Source of the DNA: Tamarix chinensis
Taxonomy: Eukaryota > Streptophyta > Magnoliopsida > Caryophyllales > Tamaricaceae
Assembly: GCA_030549775.1 (NCBI GenBank)
Contig: CM060177.1
Location: 46,836,244-46,900,243 of the forward strand
DNA: 64,000 nt
Reading direction: 5' to 3'
Part shown: in pieces, positions 1-11,949 of the stretch
Layout of the letters: each line of letters starts with the position of its first letter
How positions within the stretch are numbered: position 1 is the stretch's first letter
The notes under the pieces: model-generated
Told to the model about the DNA's origin: nothing
The model's input: only the letters and a program-made list of their open reading frames with translations
Databases searched by the model: none
Made by a program: the position numbers and the translations under genes

Positions 1-480
1 TTTAATATTTGGTATGGATGAATCTTTGGGTTTTATATGGTTTGAATCTAGGGTTTGGTATGGATGAATATTTGGTTTTGTGTGGATTGAATTTAGGGTT
101 TGTATGATGGAATCTTGGGTTTTGTATGAAAGAATTGGGGGTTTCGTATGGATGAACTTAAGGTTTTGCATGAAAATTTCGAAAGGTTGCATGGGAGTGA
201 AATTTATGTATGGAACGTTGACTTGGGATGTAAGGAAGGTAATAGAAGAGTATTTGGGTGTTTGGAAGTTTTGGGTGAAAAATAGTACGTAGGACATTAT
301 AAGGGTATGGAGGAGACTAAATTAGGGTTCAGAGTGATTAACTATGGGTTGTTGTGTTAACTAGGGTTGGATTAGATAATTGTGGTTTGTTATGATTAAC
401 TAAGGTTTGGAATGGCTAATTATGGTTGTTATGGTTAAATAGGGTTTGGAGTGGTTAACTATGGTTTGTTGTGGTCACTT
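1..480 (+). repeat. Degenerate G-rich minisatellite inside the LTR
   Basis: Imperfect units of roughly 22-28 bp built around TTAGGGTTTGGTATGGATGA and later GGTTTGTTGTGGTTAACTA follow one another. It occupies the same place, just upstream of the hairpin modules, as the unrelated minisatellites of the sister copies. Short open frames here are repeat artefacts. Confidence 0.6.
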
Positions 481-683
481 AAGGTTTGTTGTGCCTGCTT
501 AGAGTTTTTGTGTTATCATATATATACGGAGATTAAAGTGTAATTACGATTGTAGAATTTTATGATTTGTGATGTGTGAAGTGTAAAGGGAATGATTCAT
601 GCATGTCTAGGATGAAAGCTTCTGAATAAGATACTTAAAACATTAATCACGTAAAGTGGAAGATGTTGAGCCGGACCCAGACC

Positions 684-1010
684 GATCCACCGGCATAATA
701 GTGGCTAGGTACTGCGGTAGCCTAGAGACTGATCCACCGACATAATAGTGGTAGGGTATGTTACCCTAGTGACCGATCCATTGGCTAAAATAGTGGGGGA
801 TCCCGAGCTCAACAAACCAAACCATATATGTTGTTAAGATGTGGGAATACACTAATGACTTACAGTGGAACACCATGCGAGAAGGGGCCAGACCGACCCA
901 CTGGCATATAATAGTGGTAGGGCATGTACCCTAAGTGACCGATCCACCGACTATAATAGTGGCCAGGAGCCAAAAGTGCCATGGAGACAGATCCACGGGC
1001 AAAAATAGTG
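684..1010 (+). repeat. CCACCGG hairpin-module array (2 x 3 units)
   Basis: Six degenerate units of about 46 bp carry GATCCACCGG...ATAATAGTGG, in which CCAC can pair with GTGG. Spacers such as AGGGTATGTTACCCT (about 752-769) can form a second hairpin. Two clusters of three are separated by a conserved link containing GTGGAACACCATGCGAG. The same layout recurs in sister copies. Confidence 0.7.
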
Positions 1011-1652
1011 GGGTTCCCGTACTCGTATGGACTTGATAAAGAGCATGGTGTGAAAATACTTCTATAAAGGATTAATGAAGTAATTAATCTAAACTATATT
1101 GGATCTTGGCATTTTCACCCGATCGTTTATTTGCCTTTATGTTATTGTGTTGGTGATTATGCCCTGTTATTATTCTGCATGGATTATGTGCTTATGTGTT
1201 GGCCTTAGTGCTCAGTTACCTTACTCAGTACGTAGTGTACTAATCACCCGTTTTATGGGTGATGCTCATTCCCACGAGTAGTATGCCCTTCTGACTTTGT
1301 GCAGGTGGACGAGACATCAGTTGGGGCTGAGTGTTGAGCATGTTTTAGCTCAAGTTCGAAAGAGTCGTGGCCGTATTCTCTCTGCTTGTTATCTTATTTA
1401 CTTCAATTATTTCTTCTCGTATCGGATTCATCCTATTTGATCTATTAACTTCAATTGAGTATTTCAATTAAAGCTTTTATCAATTGTAAGATTATTCCCT
1501 TCAAGGAATTTTGATTTCGCACTCTGATTTCTATCTTATTATTGATTTTAAACTTTTATGCGTACTCTGATTTTTGTTTTACTACTGTTTAACACTTATT
1601 TGAAGTATATATTGTTTGATTTATAGTTGATTACTCTTTTCTTTTAACCTTA

Positions 1653-1700
1653 GCACTTGGTACTAAAATAGTCGGAGAGAACCGGTTTGGTACTAAGTGT
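1653..1700 (+). other. Conserved 3'-terminal LTR hairpin
   Basis: GCACTTGGTACT and GGTACTAAGTGT face each other across a short loop about 80 bp before the LTR end. The same hairpin lies at 25842-25889, 28711-28758, 33606-33652 (reverse), 43672-43719 and 45329-45376 (reverse). Confidence 0.65.
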
Positions 1701-1782
1701 GGCGGTAACATCCCCAGAATTCATGGGTTTTAATTTAAATTCTTCTGCTTTAAAAAAAAATAGTGAATTTTTGGGTGTTACA

Positions 1783-2091
1783 ATATCTATTTATTTGTCA
1801 ACTATGTCTAGTTAAGGCTTATTATCCGGACCCTATTAGGAGGTGTGCACACTTAAGGACATGATAACTGAGGTTGAAGGTCTTTGGACTTTTGTTATCC
1901 CCTTTGGATTATGTCCACTAGGATGACTCAGATGTGATTTACATTACTTATGTGGTTGGTGGGAGGTCTTCAGAATTTGATTTGCCAAAAAACCCCTTAG
2001 TTGGTTTTCCCATTTAAAAATTGGATGTCATGACTGCCTAAATAAATATTAATAATCGTTGGTTTTCTTATATGATTTGAGTGTATATCTG

Positions 2092-2132
<41 letters not shown>

Positions 2133-2574
2133 AACAATATTATTCCTTTATATTTATGTGTTACTTAGTTGTTCTCCTAGCTAACTTGTTTCATATTTTA
2201 AACGAGGTTGTGATAATCCATAATGTTCATGGTGAGCAGATGATCTAGTGTAGGTTGTGTATGAATCTACTCAGGGTGTTGATGATACGCAAGACGGGGA
2301 AGAGGAAAAGTAGTGGTGACTTTTAGAGTTTCATTTACGTATAAATTTTAGTAGATTATTTTCATGATTTTAGTTGTAGTAACATTTTTGGTTCGGCTAG
2401 TTTGAGTTAATATATATGTTTTGTGTGTTTCCTTATTTTACTTAGCATTAACATTTAGTGTGAGCAGGACCGTGGTATCCATTTACACTAGTTGTAGCAA
2501 TGATGTCTTCATTATATCTAGCTTTCGCGTATACTGTTTAATGAGTTTTTTGTTTTGGAAATAGGGATATTACA
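1783..2574 (+). mobile_element. 3' end of an older LTR
   Basis: This is the sequence into which the 1-1782 repeat inserted. It ends GGGATATTACA at 2574, the same kind of end as the other LTRs, and is followed after three bases by a primer-binding-site motif. A (TA)n tract lies at about 2096-2128. No coding domain was recognised. The 5' part is outside the window or displaced by the nested copy. Confidence 0.55.
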
Positions 2575-2577
2575 AAA

Positions 2578-2590
2578 TGGTATTAGAGTA
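2578..2590 (+). other. Decayed primer binding site (initiator tRNA-Met type)
   Basis: TGGTATTAGAGTA lies three bases after the LTR end TTACA. The usual plant site complementary to initiator tRNA-Met is TGGTATCAGAGC, so this copy differs at two C-to-T positions, as expected from decay of methylated cytosines. It marks the start of a retrotransposon internal region. Confidence 0.65.
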
Positions 2591-3967
2591 AAACCGCGAC
2601 TAATAAATGAACTTAGGCAAGCCAGTCAAACGCCTAGCGGGATAATTCTTGGGATAAACTGTATTGAGACGATTAGTAGTCAATTTGCAATGAATACGTT
2701 GCGTACTTTGAGTGTGGGTGGACGTAACACCCTTAATTTGATGGAAGTATTATAATGATTAATATGACTACTTATATCAACATGGTATGCCATCCTTTTG
2801 GTGACTTTGTCATAAGAATTTAAAATTAATCATACTTGTTGTTGATCAATTTTTACGATGGGTGACTCTTTCAAAAAGTTTTAAATATTTTCTTAAAATA
2901 TACCGGGAAGCACATGAATAAATATAAAGTATGGTGAAATGACTCGTATTCATCTATAGGGTCAATTGGTCAGTCCAAAAGAGCGCTAAGATGACCCTCG
3001 CGTGGTTGTATCCACTTGGAGTGTTACAACACATTAATGGAGTGACAATTCCAATTGACCTTTCATTAATGTTGCCAATATGTGCCCCATTTAGTTAGAC
3101 TCGTACTCATCATTTGAAAGTTCAACCGACATCTTAAAAATCTTGATATGAAAGTCAGTCTATTTTTAGATGAAAATATATATTTTGATAGATAATATAG
3201 CTAATAATATTCTTTACTTTTTTTGGCATTTTTAATTTATGTATTAAATCAATAAATAATAATAAAGACATTATTAGATAAAAATATAGCCAAAATTTTA
3301 CTTATAAAGTATCCTTTTAAAAAATTTATTATGTCTTTAGCATGATCAACCCTCAATCATAACCTTAGAATATTTATAAATATCTTATTTGATATAGTAT
3401 AATATCATCTTATACACTCATTATTTGAAATTACTTAAAAAAAAAAAAGGTGTAGCCATCATCGCTTTCTTAGGGAAAATATTAGGCTAAAAGTTCCCAC
3501 AGAATATAATTTTTCTAGGCAATTTTATTTTTATTTTAAGAAGATCCAATAAAACATGTAAATTATTAAACGTTGTTCATGTACCATATTTTATGGTGTA
3601 AATGTTGGAATTATGGTACTAAAAAAGTTTGTATTGGAATACATGTAATATTAATTTTCACAAGTTTCAGAACTTTTTGTGCTCTATTTATAAAGAAATA
3701 ATTTTTATTCCCTTATGAAAATAGATTTTGTATTTTAATATTTATAAATATTTTTAAAATATAGGATGCTAAGTGTATTAAGATTAAGGTTAGGTGAGGT
3801 TAATGTTGGTTGCTTCTTATGTTAATCTCGTGTAGTATTTTTTTTTTTACTTTGATTTTTTTTTGTCTTAATATTCTAATCTTATCTTATTTTCTTATTG
3901 TCGGTCTTATCCAATTTTATCCAATCTAGTATAATCTTATATAATTTGATTAGCGCTAATGAAATTT
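2591..3967. other. No gene recognised; decayed retrotransposon interior or AT-rich DNA
   Basis: This follows the primer binding site, so at least its first part should be former retrotransposon interior (untranslated leader and gag). One open frame of 66 codons (2555-2755) crosses the LTR boundary and is not credible. No gag, protease or reverse transcriptase motif was recognised. Confidence 0.4.
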
Positions 3968-4512
3968 AAAGTAATTTAGTGTTATTATTATAATGATGAT
4001 AATAATAATATCAATATTAAAAACATTAATAATAATATATTTTATGATAATAATGACTCTAATTAATAATAATGTTGCTATTTTAATAAATGGTAATATT
4101 TATATTATTAGAATATTTATTTAAAAATTAATTATTGTATTAAGTATATTATTCATGTAAATATTATTATAATTGGTATTACAATTTTTTTTAACAATTA
4201 TAATGATTATTGTAATTATTATTACTATAATAATGATAATAATATTTATAACAACAATAATATCATAATTTTCTTTTTCCAATTATAAATATTACTTTAT
4301 ATTATTATTCTACATAATAATTATAACAATAGTATTATAAATAATAATAACATAAGCCTTTTATTTTTATGGAAATTATTATTATTATCATAAGTAAAAA
4401 TATTATTATAATGACTATTTTTTTTATTAATTTTATTAGTATAAATGATAATATAATAAAGATAATAATATAATCTTATTATTATGATTAATGATGTTTT
4501 TATTATTCCTAC

Positions 4513-4570
<58 letters not shown>

Positions 4571-4610
4571 GTACTATGATAAATAAATATAATAATAATT
4601 ATAATTATAA
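3968..4610. repeat. TTA/TAA-rich low-complexity tract with pure (AAT)n
   Basis: The tract consists mostly of A and T, with trinucleotide runs. The purest (AAT)n run is about 4512-4568. A reverse frame of 100 codons here is nearly all Ile and Asn and is an artefact. Confidence 0.85.
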
Positions 4611-4929
4611 TTATTTTTAACAAAAGGCAAAATAGACAATATAATCACATGTTTTTAAGAAATGATATAACCTTAATTTTATGGAATTTCGTACCACATA
4701 AACCTCCACAAATAGTATTTGTTTATTTGTCATCATAATTATAAAAAAAATTGTGCATGCAAAAATATCAATTTACCTCTCGTCCATTTTACATATCATT
4801 CCTTTTATTTTCATTATCCATTTCCTTTTCCCTCTTTTTTAAAAATAAATAAATAAATTAGATTTTTAGATATTTTTTGTACTTTCACTTATTTTCTTTT
4901 CACCTTATTTACTTTTTTAACAAAAAAGG

Positions 4930-5740
4930 TAAAATAAAAATCTTAAGATTTTAAAATTTTAGTCATTTATGTTCCCTCGTTGACTCGCCTCCATCTGTCC
5001 CTCCCTCTCTCTTCCTCACATACACACACACACACATACGCGCGCGCGCATTTTGCCCTCTCACCTTTTGTTTTCTTAAACTCCATTTCGACATTGTTTA
5101 ACACCCAACCTAGTTTGTCATTGCCTAATGCCAATATCATTTCCTTTCTCCTTCTTGCCACTAATTCGCTACCACCACTATTCGATTGGTGTCTTTTACA
5201 CCTTTGCTTTTGTTAGGTTGTTTCTCTTGCTTTTCTCATGTTCTCTAGAGATGAAATTTGGGTGCTTTAGATTTTTATTTTTTGAGTAATCTAGTTTGTT
5301 TGGTTTGTTTTGCTCAGATTCCTGTCTTTTTTTCGGATCTAGGTTGAGTTATTAGCTCTTTTCTAGAAGCTTCAATCTTAGGTATGTATGATCGAAACTT
5401 CAATTTTTGGTTTTGGTTGAAAGTTGGCTTAGATTTAGGTTTGGTGGTGGTCATTGTTATCGATCTTCATTCTTCTCACAAATCAAGTTTCTTTACTTGA
5501 TTATGCTAAAATCGAGTTTCAAATGTGTGTTCTTAGTGTGATTTTCTTTCTACCGATTCAAGTTTTACTTCCATCCATGGTTGAGTTGACTCGTTCTAAA
5601 TTTTCCAGCACTTCATTGGTTTTTTGTTTCATTGAGGTTCTTCATGCTAACATTTTAGGCTCTTTCTTCATTCCAAACTTCTTCATTCATATATAATTCC
5701 TAGATCTCTTTGCACTTTTAGCTCATTGATTTATTTTGCT
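4930..5740. other. CT-rich stretch with (CA)n(CG)n microsatellite; no gene
   Basis: A pyrimidine-rich segment precedes a dinucleotide run of CA then CG at about 5023-5049, followed by T-rich DNA. The composition resembles a plant 5' untranslated region, but no coding exon follows. Open frames on both strands are short and of low complexity. Confidence 0.45.
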
Positions 5741-6069
5741 AGGTTTCATTGTCCAACGTCTATTTGAGTTGTTGCTTCTTATAGGTGGATGGAGGGGTAA
5801 GAGCATGGTTTCTTTGATTATAGCCTAAGAAGAAAAATGTTGTTGTGTTGTGTTCTTATTTTTGTTCAGTAGATGATTAGGTTGATAGAAGGTTTTAATT
5901 ATTTTGATTTCCTTAATGCTTAGTTTTCTTAATTTATTATTCTTATTCCATTTTCTTAATTTTCTTTCTTATTCTAGTTGCCTAATAAATTCTTATTTCT
6001 AATTTTAATTAATTAAATGATTAGATTTTTATTTATATTATAATTTTGTTCAATAAAAAACAATAAATA

Positions 6070-6860
6070 AACTATAATGAAACTAAATTTGATTGATAAC
6101 AATTAAGAGAAAGTTAAAAAGGTAAGAGAGAAAATAAAAGCAATTAATATCAATATCTAATTGGTGTGGGTGTACATTTGTGAGAAAGTAAAAACAATTA
6201 ATATCAATAGTTAATTGGGGAGGAAGGGAGAGAGATAATGAAGCTAAATGAGATTGAGAAAAAATAAGAGAAGATAAAAATGTAAGAGAATAAATATAAA
6301 TGGTTAATATCAATAGATAATTGCTGTGTGCGTGAGTGTCCTAAGAAAGTAAAAAAAACAATTAATATCAATAGCTAATTGGAGAGGTAGTGAGAGCGAG
6401 AGATAATTGACCTAAATAAGATTAAGAAAATTTAAGAGAAAGTAAAAAAAGTAAGAGAGAAAATAAAAGCAATTAATACTAATAACTAACTGTGTGGGTC
6501 TTCGTGTGTGAGAAAGCAAAAAAAATTAATATCAATAGTTAATTGGGGAGGAGGGGGAGAGAAAAAGACAATAAAACTAAATAAGATTGAAAGAAATTAA
6601 AAGAAAGTAAAAAAGAAAAGAAGTAAGAAAGTAAATAAAAATAATTAACATCTATGAAAAGCTAAGTGGTGTGGGCGTGGGTGTGTGAGAAAGTAAAAAC
6701 AATTAATTGAGAAAAATTAAGAAAAAGTCAAAAAAGTAAGAGAGAAATTAAAAACAATTAATATTTACGACAAAGTGGTGTCGGTGTGGGTGAGATAAGA
6801 TAAAAATAATTAATATCAATAGCTAATCGGAGAGAGAGATAGAGGAAGAGAGATTAAAAT
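6070..6860. repeat. Tandem repeat of about 160-170 bp (about 5 units)
   Basis: Units contain AAGAGAGAAAATAAAAGCAA followed by TTAATATCAATA and a GTGTGGGTGTG block. The GTGTGGG blocks begin near 6163, 6331, 6493, 6680 and 6786. Spacing is about 160-190 bp except in the last unit, which is shortened to about 110 bp. It lies 0.8 kb upstream of the HY2 gene. Confidence 0.6.
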
Positions 6861-7559
6861 TATCTTTTCATAGGTTTAAGTTTTATTTTTTATAAAAAAA
6901 AATTATGATGGCATAAATTGAAAGGAACAATCGATAAAATAGGTAAGGATGAAATCGATTATTATTAATAGAAGATTATCTTGTGCGTAATACCTTAAAC
7001 TCAAGGTTATATGTTTTGTTTTTTTAAAGTTCAAGGTCGTATTATATATTTCATTTAAATTTATGGTTATATCATATATTTTTTCAAATTATAATAATTA
7101 TATTATTATTTTAATTATAATAATATAACAATAACAATAATAACAATAGTAGTAGTAATAATAATAATAATGATTATTATCATTAGATTTATTATCTTAT
7201 TTGATTCAATTAGTACCGATCTAATATAATTTGATATGATTTAAAAATAAGATGAAAATAAATAAAGTATTAATGTAAGTTAAGTTAGTTTAAAGTTAAT
7301 CTAATTTAACTTTTATTCAACTTAAAAAAAATATTAATTTTTAAATCGGTGGATAAAAAAATTTAAAGTTAATTTTTTAATAATTTCAACTATTTATTTA
7401 TATTCATTTTAATTTAAATAAATTATGGTTTATCTACTCAAATTAGTACAATAAATATCTAAATAATATTTTAAAATACCCATCTAGTTTTACGTGAGTT
7501 AAATATTCACTTAGTTAAGTTTAGTTTACCTAAATTTAATTTTAGCACAAGCCACCGAA
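6861..7559. other. AT-rich upstream region of HY2
   Basis: No coding sequence was recognised. A short (AAT)n run lies near 7155. The HY2 promoter should be here, but I could not single out a TATA box or light-response element with confidence. Confidence 0.4.
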
Positions 7560-7595
7560 ATGAATGAGACGGTCTGCCCCACAACAGCGTGCTGA
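7560..7595 (+). promoter_or_regulatory. Possible short upstream ORF of HY2
   Basis: An 11-codon frame opens at the ATG at 7560 and closes with TGA at 7593-7595. This is 88 bp before the chosen HY2 start. It matters only if the transcript begins upstream of 7560, which the sequence cannot show. Confidence 0.2.
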
Positions 7596-7682
7596 TACGA
7601 TCGATATCTACGGGCAGTGTTTCTTGGTAGCTTAGCCTCCGACACTAATGGCTACGGGCGAAAATACGAAACTAAATCACCA

Positions 7683-10394
7683 ATGTGTTCTGCTTCTCTG
7701 AACCCGAGCTTCTTCCCTGTACTGAACCCTCCAAACTTAACCGGCAATCACAGTGTTACTACTATGGGGGGACCACGTAGAAAGCAGAGATTCCTCGTCT
7801 CCGCTGCTGCTGCTGCTGCTTCTCCTGCTCCTGCTATTTCTTACCAGAAGTTCGTCGATTTCGCTCTAGGAGAAACAAAACAGCGCGCCCAACTCATTCC
7901 TTCTCCTCTACAGGTGCCCTCGATCTCTCAACTGCTATCTGATGGAAAACGTAGCATCATAGTGAATTCTAATTTAATACTGTAGTTCATATTTGCTTAG
8001 GCTGTAAGCTGAAATGAGCATAAGTAATTTATCATAGCTTGCATGATGTTCTGTAAACCACGAATTTTTCCAATTTGAGCGGTTGACATTGTTTGGGTTG
8101 TTGTAATTCTTGCAGAGGATGACATAGATGAACCTTCTTTAGATCCTTAAATGACGTAAGATTTGTATTTTGCTAATTAAGAGAGCAAGACCTAGTTCGT
8201 CCTGGCTTGTTGAAATACTAGCCTACATACCACAGATGAAGTACCATGGTTGATATATGATGTTAGGTGGGAGGAGACTTGTTCTTTTTAGTGCTGATTA
8301 TCCTGAATCCCTGCTGCATTTCTGTGCTTGTAGGGTTTAGATAATTTAATTTCTTTGCTTCTTTCAATTGTGTGATGAGGATCTTTCTTTGACAGGAAAG
8401 CTTTGGGTCCATTGCTGCTGCAGATGCCAAAACAGAGCTGAAGTTCTTATCTTTTGAAGCTCCCAAGATCCGAATCTTGCGTAGTATGTGCATTCATGGG
8501 GATGAAGGACTGCAGGTACTGTTTGCTTACAAATCCACGGGTTTATATGCCTGTATAACTGCTTCAAAACCTAAACATTCTGGTGTTTTCATTACCTGCT
8601 TTAGGGAAAATTCTCCCTACATCAGCAAAAGTCACCGAAGATGATAAATTCACCCTTTGTGGTATTAATGTACTATTTGATCTGCATCAAGCATTAGTCA
8701 CTATTTCAAAAACATTGAGGCTCTTGCCTGCCAATGCCATGGTTTGTGGGATTAGATCCTTGATTCTGATCGATAGGAATGAAATCTCTGGTGAAATAAA
8801 CTGTGGCTCATTCAGACGGGCTTATGTGGTGGGAGTTGGGGCTTGTTCTCCTTTGCATATTCTCATGGCTTACCAGATCATATTAGAAAATTTTCAATAA
8901 TAATAATAAATTATAGGCCATCTTTAGCTATGAGGTAAAATTTTGCAGTAATACAGGTCATCATTAGGTTCCTGTCATCTTTTGGATTTCTTACTCGAGC
9001 TGTTAAGCTTCTTGGAATTGTGCAGGTGTTGGATTTTGCTGCCTTCCCGGAATTTGAATATGACTTGCCTATATTTTGTGCCAACTTCTACACCAGTTCA
9101 ACTGTGAACATTGTTGTTCTGTGAGTTGTTGTCTATGCTACAGCGTATCACTTTTTCTTTGCAAGATTTCTATTTGAAATTTCTTCTACGTTTGATTTGT
9201 TGCCAATTTTTTGTCTATGAATTCTCAGGGATCTAAATCCATTGCATAATGTGATCACCAATAGGGAATACAAAGAGAAGTATTATAGGAAACTTATCCC
9301 TCTTGGCTTGAAATATGCAGACGTAAGCCAAATTACTTCAAGCAAATACTGTCCTGTCGACTTGCCTATGTCACATTAAATTCCTAACTCATGGCGTCTT
9401 GAAAACCTTTTTTTTTTTTTTTTTTTTTCTTTTTCTCTTTAGCTTCTACCTTGGGGAGGAAAACTAACAAGCGAGTCTATGAAATTTTTCTCGCCAATTG
9501 TAATATGGACAAGATTTAGCTCAAGCCAAGGCAAGCACGATGCCTTGTTTGCTGCATTCCAGGATTATTTCAAGGTATTGTTGCTGCTTAACTTTGGTGC
9601 TTGGTTCAAAGGATGTGCTATTTAATTCTGGGGCTTCATGAGATTCCTAATTGTTCCTGTTCTGCTTCTTGTTGGCAGGCATGGCTGGAGTTGGTAGATC
9701 AAGCAACGAGGGAGACAGATTATAGCCTAATTATTCGAAATCGTGAAGCACAACATAGATATCTCACATGGAGAGCAGAAAAGGTAGCGGTTCTTTCAAC
9801 AATTATTTTGTTAGTACATGGCTGTCCAAACTTCAGTCATTTTAATCACTGATGTAGTAGCCTTATTTCACGATGTGTAAGCCTTGCATACAATGACTAA
9901 TGACACAACATCTCTGTCATCATTGACGGGATTCGTACTAGATTGTTAATTTGTATACTCATACGGTCTCACTCACTTCTATTTGAAGGGGATAGAATAA
10001 GTTCATATTTAAGTCAGAAGATTACCTTCTAAGCTTTGCACATTTGCGTAATGAATTTTTCTCTGAATCAGGATCCAGGTCACCGAATGCTCAAGAATTT
10101 AGTTGGAGAGAATCGTGCAAGGGTATGTGTGTGGGTGTGTGGGTAGCAGCAGCACGCCTGACGAACATCTTTAATTCACAGGTTTTTGTTGCTCTTCTCT
10201 TGTCGTAGGAAGTGCTGAGGAACTTCTTGTTTAAAGGAGTAGATGAGATCGGAGGCAAAACGTTTTTGGAATATTTTCCCGAGTACGAGCTACGAGATGG
10301 AACTGTAAATGAGAAGCGCAGCATGGCCGGGAAGTCCTTTGAGAATCGACCCTGGGATTCTAGCGGAGAATTCATTGGCGAAGGTTTCATATGA
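7683..10394 (+). CDS. HY2: Phytochromobilin:ferredoxin oxidoreductase (HY2-type bilin reductase), 8 exons
   Basis: The enzyme reduces biliverdin IXalpha to phytochromobilin with electrons from ferredoxin in plastids, making the phytochrome chromophore. Exons read 7683-7913, 8396-8515, 9026-9120, 9229-9322, 9443-9574, 9679-9783, 10072-10122 and 10209-10394. All introns are GT..AG, and the joined frame gives 337 residues, close to the roughly 330 usual for the family. Residues 1-50 look like a transit peptide (Ser/Ala-rich, with a poly-Ala run from a GCT repeat). Family blocks include VLDFAAFPEFEYD, FCANFYTS, VLDLNPLH (Asp150), PWGGKLT, AQHRYLTWRA, DPGHRMLKNLVGE, FLFKGVDEIGG (Asp288) and EYFPEY. 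Asp150 and Asp288 probably match the two conserved catalytic aspartates. The start is the first ATG of the open frame; the frame extends upstream only to a GTG. No disabling lesion was seen. Confidence 0.95.
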
Positions 10395-10680
10395 CTTCTA
10401 TTCTGGTGCTTCGAAACAGAGATATATCAGGGAGGCGATGGTTTTCTTTTCCCCGAGTACGTCTGGAGCATTAATATCTGGCGTCCCATGTATGGGAAAA
10501 TGGATTTGCTCGACGGAAAAGTAGTAATAAGATCATAGTCTAGGTTTTCTAAATTTTATTTAGTTTTTTCTCCACTTCGTGTGGTATGTATCGACTTATG
10601 AAACCTGTTAGATTTGTATACCTATTTTTGTACTTAAAGACTACCCTGCAAATAAAATTTAATAATAGAAAATTAGCAAT
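10395..10680 (+). other. HY2 3' untranslated region with AATAAA signal
   Basis: The stop at 10392-10394 is followed by about 250 bp of AT-rich sequence. AATAAA lies near 10650, a plausible polyadenylation signal at a normal distance. The exact cleavage site cannot be read from the sequence. Confidence 0.45.
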
Positions 10681-11825
10681 AATAGAATTTTGGTGAGAAA
10701 CTTGTGATCGGCTCGATAAATCAAATATGCAAAGGAAAAGTCATCTATATGTTTTTATTTATCTGGCCTATAATCTTCCTCAACTTTTTGAAGGACACAA
10801 TTCTTCCCAAACACAAAGTTCGATAGTTGTGTTGACTAATTTGTGCATTATGCATCCTTATGAAAGAGCTTGGGCAATAGCTGTGGTTCCAAAGTAATTT
10901 GTGTTGAGTAGAAAGGATTTCAGCTCTTTTTTTTTTTTTTTTTTATCAAGTTCTGAGTTTGAAGCATACCACCTCAATATATATCTGAGGTATAAAAAGA
11001 TATGTGTAACTCTTGAGATAAATTGACTATAATTACTCGATAAGTGTACGAGTTTGATTTTTGTTAGTAACTTGTCTGTTTTTACCTCCATCATATTAGC
11101 CTCTTGAGATAAAAATATTTCCACAATTTTTACCTAGAATGCGTCATTTCTGAACAAATTCATCACCTAAACAACTTTAAGATGAAATTGTTGGGCGAAT
11201 TGATCTTCCCTAATTCACTAGAAAATATGTATTATTATGTTATAAGACATTTATTATTATTGTGTTTATCTTCAAATATCATTATTCCTTCCTTACATTT
11301 GTATAAATCAAAAAATATATTTATTATTATTCTAAAAGGGTGTAGTAATTTTTTAAAAGATGTATTATATAATATTGAAATAAATTTATTTGAGTATTAT
11401 ATCTTGAAAGTTACATGTGTATCTATCTATCTATCTATATATATAAACTGAAAAGTATATTTATAAGCTAGAAGATTTATGTTTATAACATGAATGATGT
11501 ACATTATTATAATATTTGTATGTCTTTATATATATGTATATAGGTGTACATTTTTTTTTAGCTTTCGGTTATATGGACACGGGTATCTATTTATAGATCA
11601 AAACGTGTCAAAAAATTTGGATTATTTTTTATATATATATTTTTAATGATCCAAAATGAAGATAATTTAGCTTGAAATTTTGTACAAAGTAGAGATCATA
11701 TTAGCTAAATATACAACCGTGACGTTCAAATTAAACTAAAGAAATTACAAATGTGCCACGATATGCAACTAGCTAGGTGCATACGTATGCATGGTGAAAA
11801 TTGTCGAGAAAAAGAGAGATCACTA
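10681..11825. other. AT-rich intergenic DNA, no gene seen
   Basis: It contains poly-T near 10927-10944 and a (CTAT)n run near 11421. Several short frames have no recognisable domain. Confidence 0.5.
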
Positions 11826-11949
11826 CTTTATATTATAAGTGAGAATAATAAATGTGTATTTGCCGGATTGGGATCTAACACACTAGCCGAGTGTGACAAC
11901 TATCGCTTGCTGAATTTGGGGAAAAGACTCCTCCGGGAATACAATGACT
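11826..11949 (+). pseudogene. L1-type LINE ORF2 fragment, left of the hAT insertion
   Basis: The forward frame contains NNKCVFAGLGSNTLAECDNY and NLGKRLLREYND. This resembles the linker of plant L1 ORF2 between endonuclease and reverse transcriptase (a consensus of the type LARLGGIQ..L...LE..LLREY). It stops exactly at the hAT target duplication (11942-11949) and resumes in register at 15812. No intact endonuclease was recognised upstream. Confidence 0.6.
11942..11949. repeat. hAT target site duplication, left copy
   Basis: CAATGACT is repeated exactly at 15804-15811, on the far side of the element. An 8 bp duplication is the hAT hallmark. Confidence 0.9.

Larger units (their letters stand above)
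1..1782 (+). mobile_element. Long solo-LTR-type repeat, 3' part (cut by window start)
   Basis: This is the 3' part of the long TGTAAY...RTTACA repeat seen again at 21808-25970, 38471-43816 and elsewhere. In order it shows a G-rich minisatellite (about 1-480), two clusters of three CCACCGG hairpin modules (684-1010), two adjacent stem-loops (1225-1261), a long 3'-terminal hairpin (1653-1700), and the end motif TGGGTGTTACA at 1782. No coding domain is visible. It sits inside another LTR whose sequence resumes at 1783. The 5' end and its target duplication lie outside the window. Assignment to LTR retrotransposons rests on the TG...CA ends and on the 5 bp duplications around sister copies. Confidence 0.75.

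Noticed and set aside
684..1010. CRISPR-like array of repeats and spacers
   Set aside because: Repeats are degenerate, the spacers are themselves conserved palindromes, and the context is a plant LTR.
4321..4623. 100-codon poly-Ile/Asn frame
   Set aside because: Translation of an (AAT)n tract.
4980..5700. First exon or 5' untranslated region of a second host gene
   Set aside because: CT-rich composition is suggestive, but no coding exon with a recognisable domain follows on either strand.
7617..7682. Upstream extension of the HY2 first exon to a GTG at 7617
   Set aside because: A plant nuclear gene would not normally start at GTG; the first in-frame ATG at 7683 begins a plausible transit peptide.
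8263..8900. Open frames of 67-105 codons within HY2 introns and on the opposite strand
   Set aside because: They overlap exon 2 antisense or lie in introns and carry no domain.
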